Origin: Aristolochia californica
Lineage: Eukaryota > Streptophyta > Magnoliopsida > Piperales > Aristolochiaceae
Direction of reading: 5' to 3'
Length of the DNA stretch: 64,000 nt
Assembly (NCBI GenBank): GCA_029961685.1
Contig: JARWKL010000010.1
Span: forward strand, 6,373,769 to 6,437,768
A program made the position numbers and the translations under genes. This document shows, piece by piece, positions 1-12,092 of this stretch. A model generated the notes under the pieces. The model ran no database searches. It was not told the DNA's origin and was given only the letters and a program-made list of their open reading frames with translations. Position 1 is the first letter of the stretch; the number at the start of each line of letters is the position of its first letter.

Positions 1-3000
1 TGTGTAGTAGAAAGAAAAGCCTGACTTATCCCATGCCTTAGAGAATTTAACTTTAGAAAAAATCACTCCACGAGATCAATCAGAACATCATATATAAAAT
101 GTGATAAAAGTGGGACTTGAAGTTGAGGTCCATTAGACTATAAAGAAAAGAAAATCTAGAAGCTTTCATAGGAAAAATGTGACAAAGGTCATAACATCAC
201 CTATGCATAATGATTTATGTTATAAATGTACATGTGCAATTATGTATTTGAGTTCTCAAGTAGAAGATCAAAGCTAAATGGAGTTAAGAAAATTTGAATT
301 TTCAAGGGAAACTTAAATTTGTCTTCGAATGTTGAGCCGATGGGACCCAAATAAATTTGGGTATACAAAGTCACTTGGTCTTCGAGCAAGGAGTGTATTC
401 TTCAAACCAAACTATATACTAAATGTAATTACCTTAATAGCTTGTGGGACATGAATTGCAAATCGACCTCTAAATTTGATGTTCATGTCCATTTAGAGAT
501 TCTTAAATGGGACTTGATTTTGAGGATTAATTCAATGATAATTTCATCATTTAACTCATATACAATCCTTAGTTGTATAGACTTGGATTCTCTAGAAAAA
601 TCAAAATCCTATATAAACTAGCACTACGGTAACCATTGGCTTAAGAAACATTACATTGTCATTAGCCAATGGTATTTTAAGAAAAGATTATGTTAGTTTC
701 CAAACCAATGCTAATCTTGTCGAAAATAACATTTGTTGTTCTTAAGTAAGGTTGTGCATATTAGTAGTAATGTGATTAGTCTCAATCCATACTTCTTATT
801 GAATTAAGTAGTTATGGCTCAAGTGATCGACTCATGTCAACATGGACATTCTGAACTCATATTTTGGAATCTATGCCCATCTTAATCACTAGAAGGGGTC
901 CATATGAATTCTCCATGCCCAACTAAAACAAGTAGCCTTAAGGGGATAAGGCTTACTTACTAAGATAGAGAATAGAAACCCTTTAAAATGAATATCTTCT
1001 GTTGCTCATGTAATTGATGCATTCTCTACCTTCTCATATCCTCAAATGAGAATTTAAAATTGAGAAAGCATTATAAATCTTATCTTTGTAGAGTGTCTAG
1101 AGAACATAACAAATAACTCTTGGCTATTAGACATTGTCTACTTTATGGTATTAGTGGTTGGATTGGGTCCTCAATTGTGAGCATCCACCTTCATCTGTTG
1201 GATACATAAAACTTTAGTAATTCTTATAATCAATTTAATAAAGTTAGCCTTGGGTGACTCTCTATGAGCCAATCAGTTACCCAAGAATCTTTGTTTGTTA
1301 CTTTGGTGTAAATTAACCCGATCTTCCTATCAAGAAATCATATAATCCACACATCAACATAGTTCCATTATTATCACTACTTAGCCTAAAAATAAATTTA
1401 ATTGATTTAAAGTATGCTAATACATATAAAATAACAAGGTTATCACTATCCAAGGATTTAGGTTAAATGTTAAATAATTGACACTTGGAAGCTATGTGTC
1501 TCCAACCTCAAACTAAAATAACAATTCAAGCCATTGTAGTTTGAGAAGTTTGAGTAAAATTTATTATTCAATTGATTATCGAGACTAACCAATGCAAGTT
1601 GGTAATGAGAATTACACGCTTGAATTAATCTTACCTCATTAACCAAGCTTGAAATGGTTCTTGTGGAATTAAGTTATCATAGAAAATTAAATATCCCTCA
1701 TTAACTAATATTTTGTATAACACTTGATTTCAGCTTAGTTGAGGATTAAGATATTAGATAAATCTGAAATCTTAATCTTAGATTGATAAATTCATTACTC
1801 TTAGTGCTACTTGTTTGAAATTTTGACTTAGAACATATTTGAGAATTAAACCCATAGTCATAAGTTCAAACTTAGAGTATAGTTATACCCACAACGAATT
1901 GAATTTAATTGATATTATCAATAATTGGTAAATTATCTACTTTGTTGACATGAGCTTAGTTGACAATCAATAATTTAACTATTCTTACAAGTCATGATGT
2001 TTGGATATATTTGGGTCAACGATTAATTAGGTATTTCCCTAGAATTAGAATGGTTACATGCTGACAGGAAGGTTAGTTTGTTAGATAAATAAAACCCAAT
2101 AAATTGTGTGCCTTTATACAAACTAATCAAGTCTAATGTGAAAAGAATATATTAGGGCCCAACTAAAAGTTAGAAAATCTTTAGTTCCTATTACCATAAG
2201 AGTCTACAAAGCCCAAATTTTGGATTAGCTAATAAATCTTATATTTTTGACTAATTTGGAAGCCTTTTGTCTGATTTATGAAGTATATTGAAAATCTCAT
2301 AACCCAAGAACATGAAAAGATTATTGAAATTTCTTTGTATAGGTAAATTAGGCTTGTATTGCCATTAACCTTACTTGGAAAGTAAGATCTAATGAATTGG
2401 GTGAGTTAAAAAGAACAAAACTTGATCAAAGGCATATTAAGCATTATTACATAGGTAGTCTTTACTATGGAATTAATGTGCTTGTGTTTTTGGATTTTTA
2501 TCAAGTCCTTGAGAATCTCATCTCATGACTATGAATCAATTTTCACTTGAGAATTTGATCCTATGCATGACTTTTATGTTTGAGTCTTATACTTGTTAGA
2601 AACTTAAACATAAGTACTTCTTGTGTCATTAGTTACAATAGTATAAAGATTATTTTAAATTTTTATAAAGTATAATTTAAGTTTGCCTACTTATGCTAAA
2701 TAGAAATTTTAACATTCACCCTCCCTAGAGTCGTGTAGATCTAAATAGAAAATAATATAAACGCATAGAAACGACCTTCACATAGCACATAAGTCTACAA
2801 GTAGATGATAAACCTTATAAATTTCTACCAAGATAAAATGGCAAATCATATTGTTTCGCTTAGACCGGTGAGACCCTCTTTTGAGTCTCAACCAATCTCA
2901 TTCTTTGAGTATGAAGTCATATTTGTTAATCCTTTACTGCTCAAAGATACATTGAAGAATACAAACCATATACGAATTACATAAAGTTTTGTATGATTTG

Positions 3001-3382
3001 AAGCGTTCTCTTAAAGCTCATGAATTAATGAAAAGCATACAAAGTAGACACATGAAAAGAAATATCCATCCTATGTTTCACTCATAAAAGGGGAGAGAAA
3101 GTGTAGAATAAATTAAATGGAAATCTACACTAAATAGAAATACATTAGAACAAAGACCCATGTATGCATAAATCAAGGGGGAGTTAATTACTATGGATGT
3201 AAAATTCTAGGGGGAACTCATATTTAGGGAGCCAAGTCCTTATAATGTAATGCTAGAAAATTTAGGACTTTATTTCATATGGATGATGAATTCTGGAACA
3301 TACATAGAAATATAATCCTTTGGCAATAACTTATCCTTTCCAAAAATATTAACATGTTCATCATAAAACAAAGGGGGAAGAT
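1..3382 (+). mobile_element. Non-coding 3' internal part of an LTR retrotransposon
   Basis: This AT-rich stretch has no long reading frame and no host exon that I recognise. Its last bases are a purine tract (AAAGGGGGAAG) directly before a TGTTAGACC LTR start at 3383, the usual polypurine tract plus 3' LTR arrangement, so the element reads on the plus strand. Purine-rich tracts of the same type also occur near 3176 and 3210. The gag and pol part would lie left of the window. Superfamily is uncertain; the long non-coding 3' region resembles large copia elements. Confidence 0.45.
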
Positions 3383-4863
3383 TGTTAGACCAATGGTAAA
3401 ATCATGGTGGTCCCTATTATTTTGATGATAACAAAACGGGTAGCTTCAAAATGTGCTACTAATGGTGTTATTAATGCATTTTAGATGCATGCCCTCTAGC
3501 ACAAATATTATGAGGACTATGACAAAAACTCAAGACAAGAATAATCAATTAAGTTGTCAAATCAAGACTTGAAGTAAAAACAAATTGAAGATTGACCTTG
3601 TAAAGAAGAAATTACACAAAAAAAAAACACCTAAAGACTTGGAAACCTAGTGTCAATGTCAAATAGAAAATTTCAAGAACTCTAGCTATATAAGTAGATA
3701 GTCAACCAAACTCAACTTAAAAACAATTATGTTATGGAGCTTTAGGGCATGATACATTTCAAAGCATGCTTTAACCGAATGCATCTAATTTTTACAATGG
3801 TAAATCCCTTAGAATACCTTATATCTAGTTTAAATGTCAAAATAGTAAACTAGCATATTGCATGATCAATCAACCTACATGGACTTGATCGATCATCTAA
3901 AATGTAGTATAGTAGAGCTTATAAAGCATGATTGATCATTGGCTCAAGCATGATCGACCATACAAAATACTGCCAGAAAGAGGCTAGAAAGCATGATCAA
4001 TCATAATTTGTTTCATGATCGATCATATAGAATTCTACGTAGTTCGACTTATAAAGCATGATCTATGAATTGAAATGTGTTAATCTATCAACGAGTTTCC
4101 TAAAAGGTTGAAAACTTGTTGATTGATGCCTTGATCAATCAATACGCCTAGGGAATACAAAAATATAATCGTTATATATGGTTGATCGATCATACTTTTC
4201 AAGCGATCGATCAATATTTTTTGCAGTTTTTTATAAATAGGCAAAAAATAGCTAGTTTGGATAGGAAACTTATAAATAGACCCCTAAAATTGTAGAGGAC
4301 AAAGAGTTGAACTTGCATTGCATACCTAACATCTATAAAAACATCTTTGGGCTTAAAATTTTGATTTTAACCTTCTACAGAAAAAACTCTAAATTTGCCT
4401 AAACCCTTCATTTTCTCTTCAAATTCTTTGCATTCAAAGTTCCATTAAGCTCATATATATTTCAGTTCGCATGCTTAAAGATTTGGGGTTTGGGGTCTTA
4501 CTAAGAGAAGGCCCAACTCTCTAAAATAAAGTTGTAAGTTTGATTTCACCTTTTTGTATTTTTAAATTATCTGTGATAGAGGTTCTCAAATACTTAAAAA
4601 ACTAAAAAAATTGACACTCTAGAACATGAAATCAAGAAAGGAAGCACCAGTTAGAACCAAAATTTAGTTTGTATTGAATCTCTTGGATAGAGATCAAATT
4701 GTGTAATAGCGAATTACACTTGACTTAAAAAGAGCCTAAAATATCTTTATAATTTTCATCTAATAGAATATATTAGTGAAATTTTCCCAAGTAAAGGTTC
4801 TTGGGTATGACTATCATTAAGGAAGCATTGCCTTGAAGTTACTTTCACCAGCAAGTCATGACA
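3383..4863 (+). repeat. Long terminal repeat, GATC-palindrome rich
   Basis: The repeat starts TGTTAGACC after a polypurine tract and probably ends ...CATGACA near 4863, about 1.48 kb. It contains repeated TGATCGATCA-type palindromes (for example 3886-3895, and near 4015, 4182 and 4202). A diverged relative in the opposite orientation lies at 52637-53962 and 55563-56480, sharing the GATC-rich core and the flanking text. The exact right end is inferred, since the next element (Harbinger, 4892) follows closely. Confidence 0.45.
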
Positions 4864-4891
4864 TGGAATTTATACCTACTATAACTACTAA

Positions 4892-5480
4892 GGGGGGGTT
4901 AGTCAACTTGACTCAGGACATGAACTTCAGCCGCATTACTCAGTTCAATGCATGAGGTCGTTAGGGGAGAGCCAGACTTCAAGTCATGTACATGACTAAC
5001 ATGACTCAAGAGATCATGTCCAAAGCGTAAACGACAGAAAGTGCTTTCTGCCCAATTTTGGCATTCATGTACATGAAACGAGCGTGCCCCTCTCTCTGTC
5101 GCACACCCTCTCACGCAATCTGCTCATTTCGTTCCCGCACCCCTCTCTCGTCTCCCTAAACCCCGAGCTCTCTGCTCCCTCTCTCGTCTCCACCGTCCCT
5201 CTCCGATCTCCCTCTCTACGGCCTCTCCCTATCGATCTCCCTCACAGAGTACGGGAGGCTGAGAGGGAGAGGAGAGGGAGGCCTTCCTCCCTCGGCGACG
5301 GCTTCTCTTCTCTCTCAGCGTCCCTCTCTCCAACCCCCCCCCCCCCCCCCCGTCGGCCATCCTCCCTCTCCTCTCACTCTCGACCTCCATCGCAAAGCAC
5401 AGGAGGCCGAACATCTGTTGCATAGCCTCTCGGTCTCCCGGCTTCTCTTCTCCATCTCGGCGTTGCCCGTTGGCCCGCCA
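4892..5480 (+). repeat. Left inverted arm of the Harbinger element
   Basis: Its first ~130 bases align, as inverted copies with mismatches, to 11340-11470. The following CT-rich block (about 5085-5450, with an 18-C run at 5334-5351) corresponds to the GA-rich block at 10870-11230. Small open frames here are by-products of low-complexity CT sequence. Confidence 0.5.
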
Positions 5481-6063
5481 CCGTTGCCGTTGCCCACAGG
5501 CTCGCCGCTGAGGAAGACGACGATGTTTTAATTTTTTCTAATTTAGGAAAAATTAAACTATCGTCATAAAAATCACTAATTTATAATTTTTATTTATTAA
5601 ATAATTATTTTATTTATTTTATATATTTATTTTATAATTACTATATTAAAATAGTGATTTAATAATCATTATTAAAATATTATTAAAATAAATATTTGAT
5701 AAATTATTTTGGTATAATTATCCCATTGCTATAATTAATTAAACCAATGATTTTAAATTTTTTGACAATATATTATTAATTAATAATACATAAAATATAT
5801 TATGTACAAATATATAGTGTGTTCAAATTATGATTAGATCAATTTTTTCTCTTAAATCATTCATTTTAGGTTAAAGTATATCATTTGTTATTAATAAATT
5901 AATAACTAAACGTATTACTTTCTTTTTGTTATTTATAATGTTATTTATTTATTACTTGTAATTAATCATGTGCGTATTTCATTGGCTCATGTAATTACCA
6001 TATTAATGCACAATAAAATATCTAATTCAATTAATAAATATATTAATATATTTAATTATACAT

Positions 6064-6246
6064 TAAATAACTTATTCGTGTAGTAATAATGGTTGTTTTA
6101 GCTAATTTGGGGTTTAAGAATTATGTTGTAATTAAGTGTACTATAAGGGTTTAGGGATTCTCTTGTTTTTTATGTTTTTCTCATATTGGGGCACTAACAC
6201 TGAAAATTGTTTTCCAGTGCACATGAAGTCGTCAACACTAATACCA
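6064..6246 (+). repeat. Direct repeat copy 1, starting at a TAA
   Basis: This block begins TAAATAACTTATT and ends near GTCGTCAACACTA. It is repeated directly at 11471-11650, immediately outside the Harbinger right end. Both copies share GGGGCACTAACACTG and the text on either side. It could be an older repeat into which the transposon landed, or part of a tandem duplication. Confidence 0.6.
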
Positions 6247-6335
6247 AGTGCGAAGATGATGTTCATGTAGATGACTGACATCATCAACACTAATATCAAG
6301 TGCTAAGGGGGGTTAGTCAACAAACTGGAAATTTG

Positions 6336-6393
6336 ATCTTCATCTTCATCTTCATTTTCATCTTCATCTTCATCTTCATCTTCATCTTCATCT
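6336..6393 (+). repeat. TTCATC hexanucleotide microsatellite
   Basis: About ten TTCATC/TTCATT units run in tandem, and shorter TTCATC groups recur to 6510. The open frame across it is low complexity and not a gene. Confidence 0.85.
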
Positions 6394-7043
6394 TATGTAT
6401 CTACATGATCTTCATCTTCGAAATGGGTGTTAGTGTGGACAACTTCATCTTCGAAATCTTCGAAATAGGGTGTTACTGTGGACAATTTCATCTTCATCTT
6501 CATTTTCAAAATTTAAAACCATTGATTTTATTAATTATAAAAATAAGTTAATTAAACCAAGTGTTTGAGTTAACAATATTTTAATTACCACTATTAAATC
6601 ACTAATACAATAGAGTAAATAAAAAATGATTAATGAATAAAAATTATTATAATAATAACATAAGATAGATTTTTTGCATGGCATTAATTAATAATATATT
6701 TTGAAAAAATTAAAAGTAATTAATTAATCAAATGCATAGTTTAATTATATTTTATTTACCAGAGACTTAAATATGAAGTTTAATATAGTAATAAAATTAA
6801 AAAATAATAAATAAATACATATACAACTTTGAAAATAACCTAAAAAAAAATTATTCAAATAACGAGTTCGTGCCTTTAATATTAAAATCAACAAGTTACA
6901 AGTTTAGTACATATAAATGACGCATGTTCAAAAGTAATAAGATACAACCATCATTTATCGTTCCACATGGAAGTCGATATGGCATCTCGAAATTGTGCGG
7001 CACTTGTGGATTCTAATGCACTCTGCCTTCAAATGGTTGTTAC

Positions 7044-8375
7044 TTAGCTACCCACATCCTCAAGATCATCGCAATCGTCGTTGTTTGTATCATCCATTGC
7101 ACCTAATTGGGACTGCATCACCTCCTCCACCGAGCTCGCCACCCGAATCATCATCTCCATCTTCAAATAAATCATCATAATCTTTTGCACGTATATATTT
7201 GTGCAATATGCAACAAGCATGTACAATTTTCACCTGGATCTTAAAAGAAAATGGAGTGCCTTTTAACATTTGAAATCGAGCTTTTAAAGCACCAAAAGTT
7301 CGCTCAATAATATTCCGTAAAGATAAATGTCATTGGTTGAATAATTCTTTTTCATTTCTAGGAATATTATCTCCAAATTCTTGCAGATGATATCGGGTTT
7401 CTCGCTATGGAGCCAAAAATCCCAGAAGATTTGCATAACCAGCATCGACTAGATAATATTTTCTTATAATAGAAATTATATACCACATAAAATAATTGAA
7501 GATAAAATAGATAAAAAATGACTGCATAAAAATATATTACTTACCTTCAGGTACAAAGATTTTATCTCGACGAGTCAATGCGTCCTTCAGTACACGGGAA
7601 TCAGCTGCTGGCCCCTCCCATCCAACAAGTACATAAGTGAATTGCATATCAAATGAACATGTTGCCCTCACATTTTGTGAGATATAGCCTTTTTCTATTC
7701 CAAAACCTTGGTTGATCTTCAAGTGGAATGTTGGCTTTGATATGAGTTCCATCAATAGCTCTAATACAATCCTAATTATACATTTTCAATTAATATTTAC
7801 TAACTTTGTATATTAATCTAAAATTATTTAGTTATAGGAAGTGATGTTACCTTGAAGTATGGATAAAACATTGAATTGGTTAAAATCTTCGAGTGTGTGT
7901 GTTCCGAAGGCCGTTTGACATAATCAGAGTGAAGTTTGAGGATTGCATCCAACACCTTGTTGAAATACTTACTTATGGTCCAGTTTGATATATCAAACAT
8001 CTCTGCTGTGACACTATAAGTTCGTCCTTTACCGACAGTTAGGAGGAAATATGCAAGTTGTTCTTCAACTAAGATGGTCTTTGTGGCTGATAAAAACCCT
8101 TTACTAGTAAGTATATCTGCCAATTTGTGAAATACCAATTGGTTCATCTTGTAAACTTTACGAAATTTAACTGGTGATTTGTCTAGTGCCTTTTGCAAAT
8201 ACAATGGACCATTCATCCCACAAGAACGTGGTACACGTCTATTGCAATGGTACAGATAGTATCTTCCCATGGCGATCAACAAAGTTGTGAATGCAACCAT
8301 AGTTGCAAACTTTTCATCGTCTATCATAGTATCCATGGAAATCCAAAAATTTAATCGCCTAAAATTCATAAACAC
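7044..8375 (-). pseudogene. PIF/Harbinger transposase, broken
   Basis: Part 1 (8375-7851) encodes the helix-turn-helix-containing N-terminal half and ends at a GTAAC donor. Part 2 (7771-7545) starts after a TTAG acceptor and carries the first catalytic Asp (IRAIDGTHIKA). An A-run then shifts the frame, and the second Asp (PAADSRVL) follows in the other frame. Part 3 (about 7470-7044) carries YYLVDAGYAN and the catalytic Glu context (NIIERTFGALKARF), interrupted by two in-frame stops. The DDE order and spacing are those of PIF/Harbinger transposases (DDE_Tnp_4 type). The enzyme would cut and paste the element at TAA sites together with the Myb/SANT partner upstream. One frameshift plus two stops make it non-functional. 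Exact splice sites for part 3 are inferred. Confidence 0.75.
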
Positions 8376-8671
8376 AAGTAAACATCAATCTTCAATCATA
8401 ACCTATTTGTAATCACACCTATAAACAACCATATTCATCCACATTCCCACATCCTACATTCAATCACATCCCTATGCAACCATATTCATCCATGCAATAT
8501 ATAAACACAACAACATATCAAATTTAAATACAAACCATACTAATAAGTCTTGCAATATTATAATTCAAATATCATACTTAATACATAACAATATTCCAAA
8601 AGAATAGTGTATTTATAACACATTACAATTAGTTTTCAAAACAAAATTTAAGCTACTCTGCCTACTCTTCC

Positions 8672-9679
8672 ACTGTCATCTCCGTAAACATGACCTTCTT
8701 ACTTGGTGTATCCAACCATGAAGGAGCGTGAAACTTCAATTCTGTCTGTCATCTCCGTAAACATGACCTTCTTACTTGGCATATCCAACCATGAAGGAGC
8801 GTGAAACTTCAATTCTGTAGGCAAGTCCAGGATTTCCCTGAGGGCTTTGACCCAATCTCTTTCAATACCATCTTTCATCATGAAATTCTCAAATATCTTA
8901 GCAATTCGATCTATTGCATCAAAGAATCTTCTAGTGTCATCATCGGGCATTTCGGTTCTCTTTCTATGACGACTTGAAGATGACCGTTTACTTCTTTCAG
9001 ATTGATTACCTAGAGACTCATTCATGCTTAATAATGGTGATAGAGTATCCTTAACTATATCAACATCCTCTGGCTCATCCATCGGGACATGTTCTGATTC
9101 ACGGATCACCTCATCGCCTTGATCTACAAAGGTTGCACCTCTTGACCCTCAGCTATTGTGTTTCCCACCACCACACCTAATTTGTCGTACATGGGGCAGC
9201 CTTCACGTCTGTACTTCTCAACATCTTTATGCTCCTACAAGAATAAAACATCATTTAGACGTCTTAGAATAGAGTTATACTAACACGGAAAACATAAAAA
9301 ATATTTTATAGTACATCATGTAGTCAAGCCATATAGATTTACTGACCTTTATGTAGTCAAGCCATACAAAATTACATGCAGTAACTCATTGTGTGGTTGC
9401 ATCGCAACCAAACCCACTAGTGTTGATACAGCTCGTTACCGTTTGGTATGTTTTCTTCCATGCTCTTGTTCGATTCTTCACTTGTTCAACAGTTTTTTTC
9501 ATGACTATGTCTTAATTGAACTTATTTATACAGTCCATGTATACCTCATGCTTCCACACCCCGTTAGGCAACTTGTTCCCTTGATTGACCTGCTCGACCA
9601 AGAGATCGAGCATTTTGCTATCATCATCGAATGTCCAAATATCATATGTTCGACCACTTGGTTGTCTTCTTGCAGCCAT
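8672..9679 (-). pseudogene. Harbinger ORF1, Myb/SANT-like DNA-binding protein, broken
   Basis: The reading starts at an ATG at 9679 (MAARRQPSGRTYD). It shows the Myb/SANT-like pattern of PIF/Harbinger ORF1 proteins: W, acidic residues, GNKLPNGVWK, EQVKNRTRAWKK, then SGFGCD. Stops interrupt it in the first part. After an apparent intron a second part (about 9235-9120, EHKDVEKYRREGCP) continues, and a serine/arginine-rich tail (RSKRSSSSRHRKR) with a helical C-terminus occupies 9109-8699. Its known role is to bind subterminal motifs and help bring the transposase to DNA. The 3' end carries a 73-base tandem duplication (8674-8819). Confidence 0.65.
8674..8819 (-). repeat. 73-base tandem duplication inside Harbinger ORF1
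   Basis: The block beginning CATCTCCGTAAACATGACC occurs at 8677 and again at 8750 with almost no change between copies. This suggests a recent slippage or repair duplication in the 3' end of ORF1. Confidence 0.85.
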
Positions 9680-10069
9680 ATATAATTTAAATCCGAGATA
9701 GTACTCACGGAAAAAACTTTACCAGACAACCTTTACTCGTCACGGAAACACAAACCATAAAAAAAACACCATGTGGTGGATATGTATAATACCCGAATCT
9801 CCTCACCACATGGGAAAAACATTCCATAGCACTTCAAAAATTCTCAACAACATTCTATCACATTTTAAAATTAATTAAATTATTTTCACTACTATATATG
9901 CACTAAACAATGAGAACACACACACATCAAGTCCAAATTCACCGAAGACCCCTGGTAGAGCCCCATATAACTTCGCAGTCACTATGAATTGTACCTCGTC
10001 AGTGATGGGGGTCGGGTTTCGTTGGCTAATGGACGCCCGTGTAGGCGACTCAACAGTGTTTGAATTGGA

Positions 10070-10423
10070 CTAAAAACCCCTAAACACTAATTCCAGAACT
10101 TAATACCTTAAAAGCCCTAAACCCTAAACCCTACACCCTAATTCCAAACCCTAAAACTAAAAAACCCTAGAGCTTAAAAACACAAAACTCCCAAAACCTT
10201 AAAAACTGTAAACCCCCTAAACCTTAAAAACCCTAATCCCTAAAATAAAATAAATCCTTAACCTAAACCCTAAACCCGAAACCCAAAACACAAACCATAA
10301 AAAAAAACCTAAACCCTATCGCCTACTACACTCTAAACCCTAAACACTAATTCCATAACTTAATACCTTAAAAGTCCTAAAACCTAAACCCTAAACCCAA
10401 AAAACCCTATAGCATAAAAACAC

Positions 10424-10461
<38 letters not shown>

Positions 10462-10560
10462 TCCAAAACCTTAAAAACCCTAAACCCCCTAAACCTTAAA
10501 AACCCTAATCCCTAAAATACCCTAAATCCTTAACCATAAACCCTAAACCCTAATTACAGG
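10070..10560 (+). repeat. Degenerate telomere-like CCCTAAA repeats
   Basis: Many CCCTAAA/CCTAAACCC units, mixed with CCTTAAAAA and CCCTAATTCC variants, fill about 490 bases inside the Harbinger element. The unit equals the plant telomere repeat, but the array is imperfect and interstitial. Longer blocks recur (ACACTAATTCCA, AAAACCTTAAAAA). Confidence 0.75.
10426..10458 (+). repeat. Homopolymer of 33 cytosines
   Basis: Uninterrupted C run within the telomere-like block; the minus strand is poly-G and could form a G-quadruplex. Its length is prone to sequencing and assembly error. Confidence 0.85.
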
Positions 10561-10859
10561 ACCCTTAAATACCGAGCAGCAAACCCTAAAAATAATCCAT
10601 ACACGAATCAATAATTTAAACTATAAACCGTAACCCTAAATCCCACAATAATGCACAAATAACCCCCAATTAGGCACTGAAAATAAATTTAAATCAAATA
10701 AAACACTAATTTAATGAAAAAAATTAGGGTTTAGGCATACCTTCTGAAATTTGGGTAAAACTGAAGCCGAAGGGTGAAATCAATACCTAATTGAAGTAGA
10801 AATTAAGCAATTGATGCCCAAGTGTCCAAAATCGAAGAAAATCGAAATGGAAATGGGGA

Positions 10860-11470
10860 AATCGAACAAAATCGGAAGGTATTTTCGGGGGAAAGGAGAC
10901 TAGCCAGAGAGAGAAGGGAGTGGGAGGCCGAAAGGGAGAAGAGAGGGAGAAGACAGAGAAGAAAGGGAGGTCGAGAGGGATAAGAGAGAGAGAAGCGAGA
11001 GAGAGCAAGTCTGAGAGAAGAGAGAGAGTCACGAAGACGAGAGAGGGGGTGCGAGAAAGAGGGTGAGGCTGAGAGAAGACCGAGAGATGAAGCCGGAGAC
11101 GAGAGGGAACTGAGACGGTGGCCGGAGACGAAAGTCCGATCGATTTTATGGCAGCAGTCTCATCGGGGACGCAGGGAGACGAGAGAGGGAGTGCGGGAGA
11201 GAGGAAGGAAAAATGAGAAATGACGACACGCGAGGGGGGGTGCGAGGAGAGAGGGGAAAAAGCCAGCGTCGCCCGTCCTTCAACTCAAAGAAGATCAAAC
11301 AAGGCCTTCTTCCAGATGATCGAAATTAAACCGTGGAGATGAAGGACCCCTTCATCCCCTACATTGAGATGAAACTTCATCTGCGCTCCACTAACGACTT
11401 CAAGTGTTGAAGGGCATTATGCGGTTGAAGATTATCTCGTCCTTCAACTTGACTAACCCCCCCCCCCCCC
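10860..11470 (-). repeat. Right inverted arm of the Harbinger element
   Basis: GA-rich sequence (10870-11230) followed by a terminal stretch inverted relative to 4892-5020, ending in 14 Cs and the TAA target site. It is the 5' side of both transposon genes, so it may have held their promoter and leader. Confidence 0.5.
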
Positions 11471-11650
11471 TAAATAACTTATTTGTGTAATAATAATGGC
11501 TGTTTTACCTAATTTGGGGTTTAAAAATTATGTTATAATTAAGTGTACTATAAAAGTTTAAAGATTCTCTTGTTTTTTATATTTTTCTCATGTTGGGGCA
11601 CTAACACTGGAAACTGTTTTCAGTACATATGAAGTCGTCAACACTAAGTA
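11471..11650 (+). repeat. Direct repeat copy 2, flanking the Harbinger right end
   Basis: Direct copy of 6064-6246, starting exactly at the TAA that abuts the transposon. It ends just before the poly(A) signals of LST8. Confidence 0.6.
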
Positions 11651-11660
11651 TTATATTTTT

Positions 11661-11674
11661 TTTATTTCTTTATT
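11661..11674 (-). terminator. Tandem AATAAA poly(A) signals, probable LST8 3' end
   Basis: Two AATAAA hexamers on the minus strand (11666-11661 and 11674-11669) lie about 420 bases after the LST8 stop codon. The span between is the likely 3' UTR and holds no other gene. Confidence 0.45.
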
Positions 11675-12092
11675 TTAAGTATTCTCCCATCAAATTGGGC
11701 ATTGGAGAAATCTATAAAACTAGGGGGCAAACAACGAAGATGATCCAAGATAAAATACATAAGAGATTTTCTTTTATTATTTACGGAAATGCAATTAGCC
11801 ATCAGTAATTTGCGCTTTCGAAGCATTGAACATGTTCCTTCAAACAGAGTATTATGAATCAACACTCAAATCTTCTCTTTCTAATTTTATTTCATTTGAT
11901 GATAAAGAATTTGAAATATGCATAGGATCCAAAATTCTAATTTCCAACTTAAATTCTAGTTGCCAAAGTAGATGACGAAAGCCACCGGGTAAAACTTGGA
12001 ACAAGCTGCCACCTCCACGCAAATTGAAGAGCAAGGAGAAATCACTATTATAGACTGTCACGTACATCTAATACGAGCAAACTCAGAAGAAT

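Larger units (their letters stand above)
4892..11470 (-). mobile_element. PIF/Harbinger DNA transposon, decayed, with long inverted arms
   Basis: The left end reads TAA then GGGGGGGTTAGTCAA (4889-4906). The right end reads TTGACTAAC, 14 Cs, then TAA (11448-11473). The TAA duplication and the terminal motif fit PIF/Harbinger, which targets TAA/TTA. Inside, on the minus strand, lie remains of both expected proteins: a DDE transposase (7044-8375) and a Myb/SANT-like protein (8672-9679). The first ~130 bases at both ends and the CT-rich stretches behind them are inverted relatives, far longer than the short termini usual for this family. A second left-end motif at 6307 (TAA before GGGGGGTTAGTCAA) gives an alternative element 6307-11470. 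Both proteins are broken, so the copy is not autonomous. Confidence 0.7.

Noticed and set aside
6300..6551. 83-codon frame rich in Phe-Ile
   Set aside because: Pure translation of the TTCATC microsatellite.
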